From Burkholderia ubonensis subsp. mesacidophila (GTDB taxonomy: Bacteria; Pseudomonadota; Gammaproteobacteria; Burkholderiales; Burkholderiaceae): DNA of 64,000 bases. The stretch covers positions 744,001-808,000 of the forward strand of contig NZ_CP020737.1 in NCBI RefSeq assembly GCF_002097715.1, written 5' to 3'. A program made the position numbers and the translations under genes. Shown here piece by piece: positions 1 through 6,233 of this stretch. How positions within the stretch are numbered: position 1 is the stretch's first letter; each line of letters begins with the position of its first letter. A model generated the notes under the pieces. That model did no database searches and was not told the origin of the DNA. It saw only the letters and a list, made by a program, of their open reading frames with translations.

Positions 1-622
1 ACTGCTCGTGCACGGTGATGTCGCCCATCCGCGCGATGTCGAAGGTGCGAAAGTCGTCGCGCAGCTCGCACCACGCGCCGATCGTCCAGCGCCCGCCCCA
101 GTACACGAGCCCGAGCGGCCACACGCGGCGCTGTGTGTTCGCGCCGAGGCGGTCGCGATACGCGAAGCTGACGACGTGCCGCGTGTCCACCGCCTGATGG
201 ATCGCATCGACCTTCGCGCAGAACGCCGCGTCGATGTGGAACGACGGCGCGAACACCGGCAGGCGGTCGAGCGCGGTGCGCTTGTCGGCCGGCATCGCCG
301 ACGCGATCTTCGCGAGCGCCGAACGGGCGCCGCCCGCGAAGCGCGCGCCGCCCCACGTCTCGAGCATCCGCGCGCCGGCGGCGAGCGCCGCGAGCTCCTC
401 CGCGGTGAAGGTGAGCGGCGGCAGGCTCGCGTTGCGGTTCAGCCGGTAGCCGATGCCGGCCTCGCCTTCGATCGGCACCCCTGACAGCTGCAGGTCGCGC
501 ACGTCGCGGTATACGGTGCGCGGCGACACCGACAGCCAGTCGGCCAGCTGCTGCGCGGTCGTCAGGCGACGCCCGCGCAGCAGCTCGGCGATCTGGAACA
601 GGCGATCGGCACGACGCGTCAT
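1..622 (-). CDS. WYL-domain (YafY-type) transcriptional regulator, C-terminus cut by window edge
   Basis: The reading frame starts at the ATG at 622 (MTRRADRLFQIAELL) and runs off the left end, so about 207 residues are visible. Residues 4-60 form a DeoR/HTH_11 winged helix (TTAQQLADWLSVSPRTVYRD), followed by a linker and the start of a WYL sensor domain (VVSFAYRD and RRVWPLGLVYWGGRWT). Proteins of this layout are DNA-binding regulators whose WYL domain senses a ligand or nucleic acid. The target cannot be told from sequence. It is convergent-free and lies head-to-tail downstream of the VOC gene on the same strand, with a 73-bp gap, so the two could be co-transcribed. Family assignment is firm, function is unknown. 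Confidence 0.9.
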   Translation of the reverse strand, partial: MTRRADRLFQIAELLRGRRLTTAQQLADWLSVSPRTVYRDVRDLQLSGVPIEGEAGIGYRLNRNASLPPLTFTAEELAALAAGARMLETWGGARFAGGARSALAKIASAMPADKRTALDRLPVFAPSFHIDAAFCAKVDAIHQAVDTRHVVSFAYRDRLGANTQRRVWPLGLVYWGGRWTIGAWCELRDDFRTFDIARMGDITVHEQ

Positions 623-695
623 GGCTGCACCTCTATTCCGTCAAAAGCGGCGACACCGCGATGATAGCGCCGCGCCCGCCGCCCGGTGGACGCCG

Positions 696-1094
696 TCAGT
701 GGCATTTCGGCGCGTGCAGGCCGACGCGGTTGCCTTCGGTATCGATCAGGTACCCGATGTAACCGTAGTTGTTCGGCAGCTCGACGACGGAGCCCTGCAC
801 GATGCCGCCCGCGCGCTTCGCGCGGTCGAGCGCCGCGACGACCGAATCGCCCGCGTTCAGGTAGACGAGCACGCCGGTCGCGCTCGGCTTCATCTGCTGC
901 GGGTCGTAGACGATGCTGCCGCCGGTGGCCGACGCTTCATGGCCGAACACGGCCATCGGCACGCCGCCGATCACGTCGCGATGCAGCGTCGTCTGCAGCA
1001 CGGTTTCGTAAAAGCGGATCGCGCGGTCGAAATCGATGGACGGAATGTCGAACCAGGCGATTGCGCGTTCCAGGGTTGCGGTTGCTGACGTCAT
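696..1094 (-). CDS. VOC (glyoxalase/bleomycin resistance) family protein
   Basis: A 132-residue single-unit VOC protein starting at the ATG at 1094, preceded by AAGGAG at good spacing. An upstream in-frame start at 1142 lacks this site. The opening (IAWFDIPSIDFDRAIRFYETVL) and the ending (YIGYLIDTEGNRVGLHA, with the terminal Glu/His of the metal-binding fold) are typical of the paired beta-alpha-beta-beta-beta modules. Members bind a metal or small hydrophobic ligand and include dioxygenases, isomerases and resistance proteins. Substrate is unknown. It is divergent from the ArsR/SRPBCC pair and shares its 162-bp control region. Confidence 0.88.
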   Translation of the reverse strand: MTSATATLERAIAWFDIPSIDFDRAIRFYETVLQTTLHRDVIGGVPMAVFGHEASATGGSIVYDPQQMKPSATGVLVYLNAGDSVVAALDRAKRAGGIVQGSVVELPNNYGYIGYLIDTEGNRVGLHAPKCH

Positions 1095-1205
1095 GACGAG
1101 CTCCTTGTTCGTTCGGGTTCTGTGTGGAAACCAGCCTTGCATTGCGCCGGGATTGCAGTGTGAGCGGGGGCTGCTGACACCGTATTGTCAGTAGTGTTGT
1201 CACCC

Positions 1206-1233
1206 TTTACATGCAACCATTTGGTTGCATAAT
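1206..1233 (+). promoter_or_regulatory. Promoter with embedded palindromic operator upstream of the ArsR-type regulator
   Basis: A perfect palindrome ATGCAACCATTTGGTTGCAT (1211-1230, 9-bp arms, 2-bp centre) fills the space between a -35-like TTTACA (1206-1211) and a -10-like CATAAT (1228-1233), spacer 16 bp. The ArsR start codon follows at 1257 with AGGAG just upstream. A dimeric winged-helix repressor bound there would block RNA polymerase, so autorepression is the natural reading. That ArsR is the binder is inference. A second, weaker dyad CTGACA-N6-TGTCAG lies at 1174-1191 nearer the VOC gene. Confidence 0.7.
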
Positions 1234-1256
1234 AAACGCAACGACCCAGGAGCGGA

Positions 1257-1589
1257 ATGGATCTTGTTTTCAAGGCGCTGGCCGACACCACGCGCCGTCA
1301 ACTGCTCGACCTGCTGCATGCGACGAACGGCCAGACGCTGTCCGAGCTGTGTGACGGCCTAGCGATGAGCCGCCAGGCAGTGAGCAAGCATCTCGCGCTG
1401 CTCGAGGCCGCGAATCTGGTCGCGACGGTGTGGCGTGGCCGGGAGAAGCTGCACTACCTGAATCCGGTGCCGATCCACGACATCGCGGAACGCTGGATCG
1501 GCAAGTTCGAGCGTCAGCGTCTGCGGGCGCTGGCGGATCTCAAGCGCGGGCTCGAAGCGGCCCGCGAAACGGGAACAGATGATGAGTAA
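1257..1589 (+). CDS. ArsR/SmtB-family helix-turn-helix regulator
   Basis: A 110-residue protein with one winged helix-turn-helix: ALADTTRRQLLDLL, then recognition helix MSRQAVSKHLALLEAANLV and the wing (TVWRGREKLHYLNP). It lacks the metal-binding CxCxC of classical ArsR. It belongs to the subgroup that is paired with an SRPBCC (AHSA1) partner. The next gene begins inside its last codons (overlap 1579-1589), so the two are translationally coupled. Likely a repressor of its own two-gene operon through the palindrome at 1211-1230. The signal sensed is unknown. Confidence 0.92.
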   Translation: MDLVFKALADTTRRQLLDLLHATNGQTLSELCDGLAMSRQAVSKHLALLEAANLVATVWRGREKLHYLNPVPIHDIAERWIGKFERQRLRALADLKRGLEAARETGTDDE

Positions 1590-2055
1590 CCCCGCTTTTG
1601 TGTACGTGAGGTTCATTGCATCGACGCCCGAGCGCGTGTTCGATGCGCTGACCAATGCCGAGCTGACGAACGACTACTGGGTGCGGCATCGCAACGCGTC
1701 GCCCGACTGGCGACCGGGTTCGCGCTGGGAGCATCAGGACTACGACGATCCGTCGCGCGTCGACCTCGTCGACGATGTCGACGAGGTCGTCGAGCACGAT
1801 CCGCCGCGCCGGCTCGTCGTCACGTGGCGCGCGCCGTCGGGGGAGGGCGAGGAATCGCGCGTGACCTACGTCGTCGAGCCGCACGAAGGCGTCGTGAAGC
1901 TGACCGTCACACACGACGGGCTCGTGCCGGGCTCGGAGATGGATCGCGGGATTCGCGGCGGATGGCCGGTCGTGCTGTCGAGCATCAAGACGCTGCTCGA
2001 GACGGGGCAGGCGCTGCCGTTCACGATGGCGCGCTGGTCGAAGTCGAAGCACTGA
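1579..2055 (+). CDS. SRPBCC / AHSA1 (activator of Hsp90 ATPase homologue 1-like) protein
   Basis: A 158-residue START/Bet v1-like protein (VYVRFIASTPERVFDALTNAELTNDYW at the front; GSRWEH and VVTWRAP in the middle; GGWPVVLSSIKTLLETG at the end). Two adjacent ATG codons, 1579 and 1582, are possible starts. These proteins form a deep hydrophobic pocket for small ligands. When fused or coupled to an ArsR regulator they are thought to help with ligand sensing or handling. There is no direct evidence here for the ligand. It overlaps the ArsR gene by 11 bp. Confidence 0.88.
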   Translation: MMSNPAFVYVRFIASTPERVFDALTNAELTNDYWVRHRNASPDWRPGSRWEHQDYDDPSRVDLVDDVDEVVEHDPPRRLVVTWRAPSGEGEESRVTYVVEPHEGVVKLTVTHDGLVPGSEMDRGIRGGWPVVLSSIKTLLETGQALPFTMARWSKSKH

Positions 2056-2108
2056 AACGCATCGCCGCCCGGTTCGCGAGCGCGGTTCGGGCGGCGATGT
2101 GTGCGGCG

Positions 2109-2516
2109 CTAGCGCGCTTTTGCCAGCCGATCGGCAAGCGTGTCGAGTTCCTGGCTGTGGAAGAGGTCGATGCACTTCATCGTATTGAACGACGCCGGAA
2201 TCGAGCCGCTGTATTTCCGGTTTACGTATCGTTGCGCGAGCGTACGGAGCGCGTCGTAGGCCTCGATTGGCTGATGGCCGAACTCCAGATATGCGCTTGC
2301 TGCGGCATTGGCGTCATCACGGTCGCGGGCGCCATGCGCGACTTGCGCGAGACAGACGCTGAGTGCCCAGTTCTTCAGCAACGTCTTTTGCGAATACCGT
2401 TCGACAGGGTTGCGAGCATCGGGGCCCGCGACCGTGATTTGGGATGCCGCCGTGGCCGAGCCGTTCGCGAGGACCATGAAGAGGGCCAGCAGCAGGCTTT
2501 TCAGCGTAATACCCAT
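2109..2516 (-). CDS. tai4: Type VI secretion amidase immunity protein Tai4
   Basis: A 135-residue protein with a clear signal peptide (MGITLKSLLLALFMVLANGSATA, residues 1-23), so it acts in the periplasm. The mature part is helical (SQKTLLKNWALSVCLAQVA, then AASAYLEFGHQPIEAYDAL) with a closing CIDLFHSQELDTLADRL segment. This matches the Tai4 family, which neutralises the peptidoglycan amidase Tae4. It lies directly downstream of tae4 and overlaps its 3' end by 16 bp, the usual effector-immunity arrangement. No other type VI secretion gene is nearby. Family call rests on overall pattern and on the neighbour. Confidence 0.85.
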   Translation of the reverse strand: MGITLKSLLLALFMVLANGSATAASQITVAGPDARNPVERYSQKTLLKNWALSVCLAQVAHGARDRDDANAAASAYLEFGHQPIEAYDALRTLAQRYVNRKYSGSIPASFNTMKCIDLFHSQELDTLADRLAKAR

Positions 2517-2992
2517 ATCGATGCGGTTTCCGGGATGAAGGTGCCGTTGTCGGGGTCGTCGGAGAGATGGCAGCTATCCGCGCATCGTGCCCCGTCCCAG
2601 AGTGTGACATGCCCGATTGCATTGCTCCATCCATGTCCTTTTACCGCAATGATTCCTTTCATGTTGGCAAAATCAGACGGCTTTGGGTTCCGAACTGTCT
2701 TGTCCGGCTTGCCAAATGCACTTTCAAGATAAGCGACCATGTCAGCCACGCGATAGATGTACTGATGCTTTTCTCCTCCGCTCACCATCGCGTATCGCGT
2801 GTTTTTGCGAATTGCAAAGCCGGTTGCATTCAGAACGTAGCTAATCCGAATTGGGCATGCGTTCTTGAATCCGCCGTCTGACAATTCAATATTTTTCTGG
2901 ACGTTTCCGCCGATTCGTTTCCCGACCTCCTTGACCGAAACTCTGACTTTCATGAAGGCGTGCCATGCACCCGAGAATGATGGTCTGGACAT
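2501..2992 (-). CDS. tae4: Type VI secretion effector, peptidoglycan amidase Tae4
   Basis: A 163-residue NlpC/P60-like amidase of the Tae4 family, which cleaves the D-Glu to meso-diaminopimelate bond of peptidoglycan in rival cells. The catalytic Cys46 lies in NACPIRISYVLN, His128 in GHVTLW, and Asp139 fits the third triad position. Cys137 and Cys141 flank it and could form a disulphide. No signal peptide is present, as expected for a cargo delivered by the type VI apparatus. The ATG at 2992 has no good Shine-Dalgarno sequence. The region is visibly less GC-rich than its surroundings, suggesting transfer. An insertion sequence ends 177 bp upstream. Confidence 0.92.
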   Translation of the reverse strand: MSRPSFSGAWHAFMKVRVSVKEVGKRIGGNVQKNIELSDGGFKNACPIRISYVLNATGFAIRKNTRYAMVSGGEKHQYIYRVADMVAYLESAFGKPDKTVRNPKPSDFANMKGIIAVKGHGWSNAIGHVTLWDGARCADSCHLSDDPDNGTFIPETASIWVLR

Positions 2993-3161
2993 GATTTTGA
3001 TCCAATCTGGATTGACTAAAGCGTGAACCGAATCCGAATCCTCGAACCATCAGGATCACGGATTGATCTTGCCTCTGAAAATAGATATGCAAACGAGCTT
3101 TATTGTGGACAGCGCTGACAGCTGAGGAAATAGGATCAGTATGAAAAATTGCGGCAGCGCG

Positions 3162-3169
3162 ATTTCATG
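3162..3169. repeat. Left copy of 8-bp target site duplication
   Basis: ATTTCATG directly abuts the left inverted repeat of the insertion sequence and is repeated exactly at 4435-4442. ISAs1-family elements make duplications of 8 to 10 bp, so this fits and shows that the element inserted here as a unit and has not been rearranged since. Confidence 0.9.
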
Positions 3170-4434
3170 CCAGGGCAATCGCACGAAATGTGTAAATCGT
3201 TAAAGAAGGCTTCCGTTTGCTTGAAAGCCTGTCCGAAGCAGGATGTAGTGACGGTTTTTCCCCCGGAGAGAAGCCCGTGCGACAGTCCGTTTTGCAGCAG
3301 GATGTGTTGAGTATCGAAGAAGCATTCGGAGGTTTGACGGATCCACGTAGCCGGCCGTCTCCCCATGATTTGCGGGAGATCCTGTTTGTCTCGCTGTGCG
3401 CGATTCTGTCGGGGGCAGACAGCTGGGTCGCGATTCAGATCTGGGGCGAATCGAAGCTCGACTGGTTGCGCCGGTACGTGCCGCTGGAGCGCGGGATTCC
3501 ATCGCACGATACGTTCGGTCGGGTATTCGCGGCACTTGATCCGCTGGAATTCGAAGCCTGTTTCGTTCGCTGGATGCGCGGACTCTGCCCGGCGCTGGCC
3601 GATGAAGTGGTCGCCATCGACGGCAAAACCGTGCGAGGCTCACGCAGCGCGAACCAGCATGGCATCCACCTCGTCTCGGCATGGGCAAGCCAAATGGGCA
3701 TGTCGCTGGGGCAAGTGCGGATCGCCGACAAGAGCAACGAAATCACGGCCATCCCGGCATTGCTCGACGTACTGCTGCTCAAGGGCGCAATCGTCACGCT
3801 CGATGCGATGGGGTGCCAGCGCCAGATTGCCGAGCGTATCGTCAAAGCAGGCGGGGACTACGTGCTGGCGGTCAAGGACAATCAATCGACGCTGCTGGAG
3901 CGGATCCGCTATGCACTTGAGGCCATCGAGCGTGTGCCGCACGCCTATCAGGACCACACCACCGAACATCAGGAAATCGACAAGGATCACGGCCGTATCG
4001 AAACGCGCCGGTGTATCGCCAGTGATGTCCTAGCGTGCTGGGAGCCTGATCCGGACTTATGGCCCGGCCTGCGTTCGATCGTGATGGTCGAGGCCACTCG
4101 GGAAATCGGCGATACCAAGACGACCGAGCGGCGTTACTACGTGTCGAGCCTGCCTCCCGACGCAGCGCGAATTGCGCAGGCCGTGCGGGCGCATTGGCGT
4201 ATCGAGAACAGCATGCACTGGGTGCTGGACATGGCCTTCGGTGAAGACCAATGCAGGGTTCGCGTCAACAACGCCGCCCAGAACTTTGCGATCCTGCGGC
4301 GCATCTGCCTGAACCTGCTCAAAGCGGATACGACGACGAAGGCCGGCATCAAGAATCGACGGCTCAAAGCGGGAGTCAATGACGCCTACCGCGTCGCCGT
4401 TCTCCGTTTGTGACAGTTCATGCGATTGCCCTGG
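3170..4434 (+). mobile_element. Intact ISAs1-family insertion sequence, 1265 bp
   Basis: The ends are 18-bp imperfect inverted repeats: CCAGGGCAATCGCACGAA at 3170-3187 and its near complement at 4417-4434 (17 of 18 match). They are flanked by 8-bp direct repeats ATTTCATG. The single gene inside encodes a full-length transposase with all three acidic catalytic residues. Everything needed for transposition appears present. It sits between the tae4 promoter region and the 3' end of the THUMP methyltransferase and breaks no recognisable gene. Confidence 0.95.
3277..4413 (+). CDS. ISAs1-family DDE transposase
   Basis: A 378-residue transposase when started at the GTG at 3277, which follows GGAGAG. 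A TTG at 3217 gives 20 more residues but has no ribosome site. Catalytic residues are D115 (VAIDGKTVRGS), D176 (VTLDAMGCQ) and E310 (HWRIENSMHWVLDMAFGED). The N-terminal part (PHDLREILFVSLCAILSGADSW) is the DDE_Tnp_1-associated domain, and the family is known from E. coli H-repeat proteins. No frameshift or internal stop is seen, so it is probably functional. The stop codon is 21 bp before the right end of the element. Confidence 0.95.
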   Translation: MRQSVLQQDVLSIEEAFGGLTDPRSRPSPHDLREILFVSLCAILSGADSWVAIQIWGESKLDWLRRYVPLERGIPSHDTFGRVFAALDPLEFEACFVRWMRGLCPALADEVVAIDGKTVRGSRSANQHGIHLVSAWASQMGMSLGQVRIADKSNEITAIPALLDVLLLKGAIVTLDAMGCQRQIAERIVKAGGDYVLAVKDNQSTLLERIRYALEAIERVPHAYQDHTTEHQEIDKDHGRIETRRCIASDVLACWEPDPDLWPGLRSIVMVEATREIGDTKTTERRYYVSSLPPDAARIAQAVRAHWRIENSMHWVLDMAFGEDQCRVRVNNAAQNFAILRRICLNLLKADTTTKAGIKNRRLKAGVNDAYRVAVLRL

Positions 4435-4442
4435 ATTTCATG
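4435..4442. repeat. Right copy of 8-bp target site duplication
   Basis: ATTTCATG immediately follows the right inverted repeat and is identical to 3162-3169. Confidence 0.9.
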
Positions 4443-4570
4443 CCGTCAGTAGTCGTGGCGGGGCCGACTCATGACGGTTGCGAGGGTGTCGTTCGACGGG
4501 CGCGCTGGCCGGCGCGCCCGTCGGCATCACCGGAACACGGCGACGCAAACAGTAGGGAAGGGAGAACCGG

Positions 4571-4598
4571 GGGAGAATAACCCGGCGTGTTCGCCGGG
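4571..4598 (-). terminator. Possible terminator for the THUMP methyltransferase gene
   Basis: A perfect 7-bp stem CCCGGCG/CGCCGGG with a 4-base loop lies at 4581-4598. Read on the minus strand it is followed by TTATTCTCC, a weak T-rich tail. It stands 58 bp beyond the methyltransferase stop codon. A second stem, GGCCGC/GCGGCC, lies at about 4619-4643 and has no T tail. Confidence 0.4.
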
Positions 4599-4655
4599 CA
4601 GGCAGGGGACGGCGACAGCCGGCCGCGCAGAGGCGGCCGGCACATGATGCGTTGC

Positions 4656-5954
4656 TTACGCGTCCCCTTCTGGCGCGGCGGGGCGCGCCTTCACGCTGCC
4701 CGCGATCAGGTCGAAGCGGAACAGCCGGCATTCGAGCGCGCCGTTGAAGAGCGGCGTCTTTGCCGATTCGCGCAGCCGGAGCTGGCCGGGCAGCGCGCGG
4801 TCGGACGTCAGCAGGAACGCCTGCCAGCCCGCGAAGCGCTGCTTCAGCGCATCGCCGAGCGCGTTGAAGAACTCGCTGTCGGGCGCGTCGGCGTGGGTGC
4901 GGCGGAACGCGTCGTCGTTGCCGCGATTGCGGCCCGTCTCGCGCGCGTCGCCGCGCGGGCCGCGGCCGCGCACTTCGATCCGCTCGCCGTACGGCGGGTT
5001 CGCGACGATGATCCCCGGCGCGTCGCACGGCGGCGTCATCGCGCGCGCGTCGACCTGCTTGAGCCACAGCGACGGCACGCCCGCGCGTTCGAGGTTGGCG
5101 CGCGCCTTCTCCAGCATGTCGCCGGAAATGTCGCTGCCGTAGACCAGCAGATCGTCGCGCTTGCCGCGCGCCGCGCGCTTCGCGTCCAGCGCCGCAACCT
5201 TCAGGCCCTGCCACGCGGTGATGTCGTACTGCTTGAGCTTTTCGAAGCCGAACCGGCGCTCGACGCCCGGCGCCACGCCGAGCGCGATCTGCGCCGCTTC
5301 CGCGAGGAACGTGCCGCTGCCGCACATCGGGTCGTACAGCGGCGTGGCGGGCGTCCAGCCGGTCAGGCGCAGGATGCCGGCCGCGAGGTTCTCGCGCAGC
5401 GGCGCCGCACCCTTGTCGAGGCGCCAGCCGCGCTTGAACAGCGGCTCGCCGGACGTGTCGAGGTACAGCGTGCAGTCGGTGGCGGTCAGGAACGCGAACA
5501 CGCGCACGTCGGGCGCGCCGGTGTCGATGCTCGGGCGCGCGCCGGTCTTGTCGCGCATCCGGTCGCAGATCGCGTCCTTCACGCGCAGCGTCGCGAACTC
5601 GAGGCTCTTGAGCGGCGACTTGATCGCGGTGATGTCGACGCGCAGCGTCTGCGTCGCCGCGAACCAGCGCTCCCACGGCTGCTCGAGCGCGAGCGCGTAG
5701 ACGTCCTGCTCGTTGCGGTACGGGCGGTGCGCGATCTTCAGCAGCACGCGGCTCGCGATCCGCGAATGCAGGTTCGCGGCCATCCCGGCGGCCCAGCCGC
5801 CCTGGAAATGGACGCCGCCCGGCACCTGCGCGCCCGCGGCGAACGGCGCGCCGTTCAGATGGCTGCCGGCGATCTCGGCCAGCTCGGCGGCAAGCGCCGC
5901 TTCGAGGCCGCGCGGGCAGGGGGCGAAGAATTCGTACTGGGTGGGCGAGGACAT
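4656..5954 (-). CDS. THUMP-domain class I SAM-dependent RNA methyltransferase
   Basis: A 432-residue protein starting at the ATG at 5954 (MSSPTQYEFFAPCPRGLEAAL). A TTG seven codons upstream is unlikely. An N-terminal THUMP RNA-binding domain (about residues 45-155) is followed by an UPF0020-type methyltransferase domain with motif I DPMCGSGTFLAEAA and the catalytic motif IV NPPYGER, which marks N2-guanine or similar exocyclic amine methylation. It resembles the N-terminal RlmL half of E. coli RlmKL, which modifies 23S rRNA G2445, so that is the best guess. A glycine/arginine-rich insert (RGPRGDARETGRNRG) after the NPPY motif is unusual. Confidence 0.88.
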   Translation of the reverse strand: MSSPTQYEFFAPCPRGLEAALAAELAEIAGSHLNGAPFAAGAQVPGGVHFQGGWAAGMAANLHSRIASRVLLKIAHRPYRNEQDVYALALEQPWERWFAATQTLRVDITAIKSPLKSLEFATLRVKDAICDRMRDKTGARPSIDTGAPDVRVFAFLTATDCTLYLDTSGEPLFKRGWRLDKGAAPLRENLAAGILRLTGWTPATPLYDPMCGSGTFLAEAAQIALGVAPGVERRFGFEKLKQYDITAWQGLKVAALDAKRAARGKRDDLLVYGSDISGDMLEKARANLERAGVPSLWLKQVDARAMTPPCDAPGIIVANPPYGERIEVRGRGPRGDARETGRNRGNDDAFRRTHADAPDSEFFNALGDALKQRFAGWQAFLLTSDRALPGQLRLRESAKTPLFNGALECRLFRFDLIAGSVKARPAAPEGDA

Positions 5955-6233
5955 AAGGCGGGGGAAGACGGACAAAAGAGCACTATTGTACGCGGCGCGG
6001 GCGATGGGGCCGGCGCGTCGTGCCGGCGGGGCCGCCGCCGGCCGGCAGCGGCCGGTCTGCCGACCGGCGCGCGGGGCCGCGAGCTGAAGGCCCGCCAGCG
6101 ATGGAGGCGCGCCGGCGCGACGGATGGACGGTCCGTCACGGCCGGCTGGTCGGGGATGGCCGGCCGCCGGTGGAATCCGCTCGGCGTGCGGCGGCGCGCG
6201 CCCCGGCCTGCCGGGCCGCGCTGCCCGCCGCCG

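Noticed and set aside
3136..3688. Minus-strand frames crossing the left end of the insertion sequence
   Set aside because: They are antisense to the transposase, cross the element boundary and have no coding features.
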